A stretch of DNA of 64,000 nucleotides from assembly GCF_040807025.1 (NCBI RefSeq), contig NC_090946.1, forward strand, positions 6,056,001 through 6,120,000, written 5' to 3'. The translations under genes were made by a program, and so were the position numbers. This document shows positions 62,385 through 64,000 of this stretch, one piece after another (position 1 is the stretch's first letter; every line of letters starts with the position of its first letter). The stretch comes from Struthio camelus. Lineage: Eukaryota > Chordata > Aves > Struthioniformes > Struthionidae. The notes below the pieces were generated by a model. It saw only the letters and a list, made by a program, of their open reading frames with translations, was not told the origin of the DNA and ran no database searches.

Positions 62385-62900
62385 CCCTCCGTGAAGCCGA
62401 AAAGCACTGTGTCGGGGCTGAAACCGCTCCGTGAAGCCGAAAAGCACTGTGTCGGGGCTGAAACCCCTCCGTGAAGCCGAAAAGCACTGTGTCGGGGCTG
62501 AAACCCCTCCGTGAAGCCGAAAAGCACTGTGTCGGGGCTGAAACCCCTCCGTGAAGCCGAAAAGCACTGTGTCGGGGCTGAAACCCCTCCGTGAAGCCGA
62601 AAAGCACTGTGTCGGGGCTGAAACCCCTCCGTGAAGCCGAAAAGCACTGTGTCGGGGCTGAAACCCCTCCGTGAAGCCGAAAAGCACTGTGTCGGGGCTG
62701 AAACCCCTCCGTGAAGCCGAAAAGCACTGTGTCGGGGCTGAAACCCCTCCGTGAAGCCGAAAAGCACTGTGTCGGGGCTGAAACCCCTCCGTGAAGCCGA
62801 AAAGCACTGTGTCGGGGCTGAAACCCCTCCGTGAAGCCGAAAAGCACTGTGTCGGGGCTGAAACCCCTCCGTGAAGCCGAAAAGCACTCTGTCGGGGTTG
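62385..62900. repeat. 40-bp dimer block, 13 copies
   Basis: Thirteen GTGAAGCCGAAAAGCACT units alternate with TCGGGGCTGAAACCCCTC units. The flanks are the same as those of the 16-copy block at 3.5 kb: TGTCAGGCCTGAAACGACTC upstream and GTCTGACCTTAAAACCCCTC downstream. Confidence 0.9.
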
Positions 62901-64000
62901 AAAGCACTCCGCCGAGGCCAAAACCACTCGTCTGACCTTAAAACCCCTCCGCCGAGCCTAAAAGCACTGCATCGGGGCTGAAACCACTGCGCCAGGGCCA
63001 AATCCACTCCGTCGGGGCTGAAACCACTCCACCGAGCCTAAAACCACTGCGTCGGGGCTGAAACCACTCCGCCAAGCCTAAAACCACTGCGTCAGGTGGA
63101 AAACCACTCCGCCGAGCCTAGAACCACTCCACTGAGCCTAAAAGCACTGCATTGGGGCTGAAACCACTCTGCCAGGGCTAAAACGACTGCGTCGGGGCTG
63201 AAACCACTCCATCAAGCCTAAAACCACTGCGTCGGGGCTGAAACTACTGCGTCAGGCCCAAAATAACTCCGTCGGGGCCAAAACCACTCCAGCAGTGCTG
63301 AAACCACTGCGCCAAGCCTGAAACCACTGCGTCGGGGCTGAAACCACTCCGCCAGGGCCAAAACCACTCGGCTGACCTTAAAACCACTCCATCAAGCCTA
63401 AAAGCACTGCGTCGGGGCCGAAACCGCTCCGCCGGGGCCGAAACCGCTCCGCCGGGGCCGAAACCGCTCCGCCGGGGCCGAAACCACTGCATCAGGCCGA
63501 AAACCACTGCATCAGGCCGAAAACCACTCCGTCGGGGCCGAAACCATTCCGTCGGGGCCGAAACCACTGTGCCAGGGCCGAAACCACTGTGCCAGGGCCA
63601 AAACCACTCCTCCGACAGTAAAACCACTACATCAAGCCTAAAACCACACCGCCGGGGCAGAAACCACTCCGCCGAGCCTAAAGGCAGTGCGACAGGGCTG
63701 AAACCACTCCGCCAAGCCTAAAACCACTGCGTCAGGTGGAAAACCACTCCGCCAGGGCCGAAACCCCTCCGCTGACATTAAAACCATTCCGTCAGGGCTG
63801 GAACCACTCTGCCGAGCCTAAAACCCCTCCGTCGGGGCTGAAACCACTGTGCTGGGGCGGAAACTGCTCCGTCAGGCTGTAAACCACTGCGTCAGGCCGG
63901 AAAGCACTCCAGCAGGGCCAAAACGACTGCGTCGGGGCTGAAAGCGTTCCACCAGGGCTAAAACCACTCCGTCGACATTAAAACCACTACGCCAAGCCTA

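Larger units (their letters stand above)
60465..64000. repeat. 20-bp GC-rich minisatellite array, right
   Basis: Same unit family, orientation and core (AAACCACT) as the left array. The first kilobase is more irregular (units near 60,520-61,030 vary in length), as often seen at array edges. From about 62,060 the order of unit variants follows that at 3,250-4,700 closely. The array runs off the end of the window. Confidence 0.96.

Overview
This window looks like part of a bird genome, most likely a GC-rich microchromosome. The evidence is a 5'-truncated CR1 LINE with the usual avian CR1 tail, an avian-type endogenous retrovirus remnant, and an intact-looking maestro/HEAT-like repeat (MROH) gene, a family expanded in birds. 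Long GC-rich minisatellites dominate both ends. No bacterial, CRISPR or phage signature is visible.

Layout: 1-20,107 is one continuous minisatellite of a 20-bp unit with 40-bp dimers, kilobase-scale internal duplications and homogenised blocks. It joins directly to a 31-bp minisatellite (20,108-22,515) that grades into an older, degraded form of the same unit (to about 24,640). Then come a GC-rich stretch, a cluster of alternating inverted repeats (25,212-26,405), a candidate minus-strand spliced transcript (26,703-28,080), a CpG island with divergent-promoter features (28,480-29,515), a short 30-bp minisatellite, anonymous sequence and the CR1 element (31,345-32,295). The MROH-type gene runs on the plus strand from 32,540 (or 32,423) to 44,915 in 23 exons whose reading frame I could join throughout. 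A probable LTR follows the stop codon. From 45.5 to 58.3 kb the DNA is AT-richer and holds a broken minus-strand ERV (48.3-50.8 kb) and a long stretch with strong C+A excess on the plus strand. A second CpG island (58,400-59,515) carries a close copy of the first island's core, and the same 20-bp minisatellite family resumes at 60,465.

How the parts relate: the 20-bp arrays on the two sides share detailed higher-order patterns in the same orientation, offset by about 58.8 kb, and the two CpG islands are about 30 kb apart and homologous. The MROH gene therefore seems to sit in a locus shaped by repeated segmental duplication. Both islands keep three CCAAT boxes at 31-32 bp spacing and a YY1-type site, so they look like duplicated divergent promoters. 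The right-hand one points into the minisatellite. I found no tRNA or rRNA gene. Exon limits were read by eye from splice consensus and frame continuity; no alignment or expression data were available.
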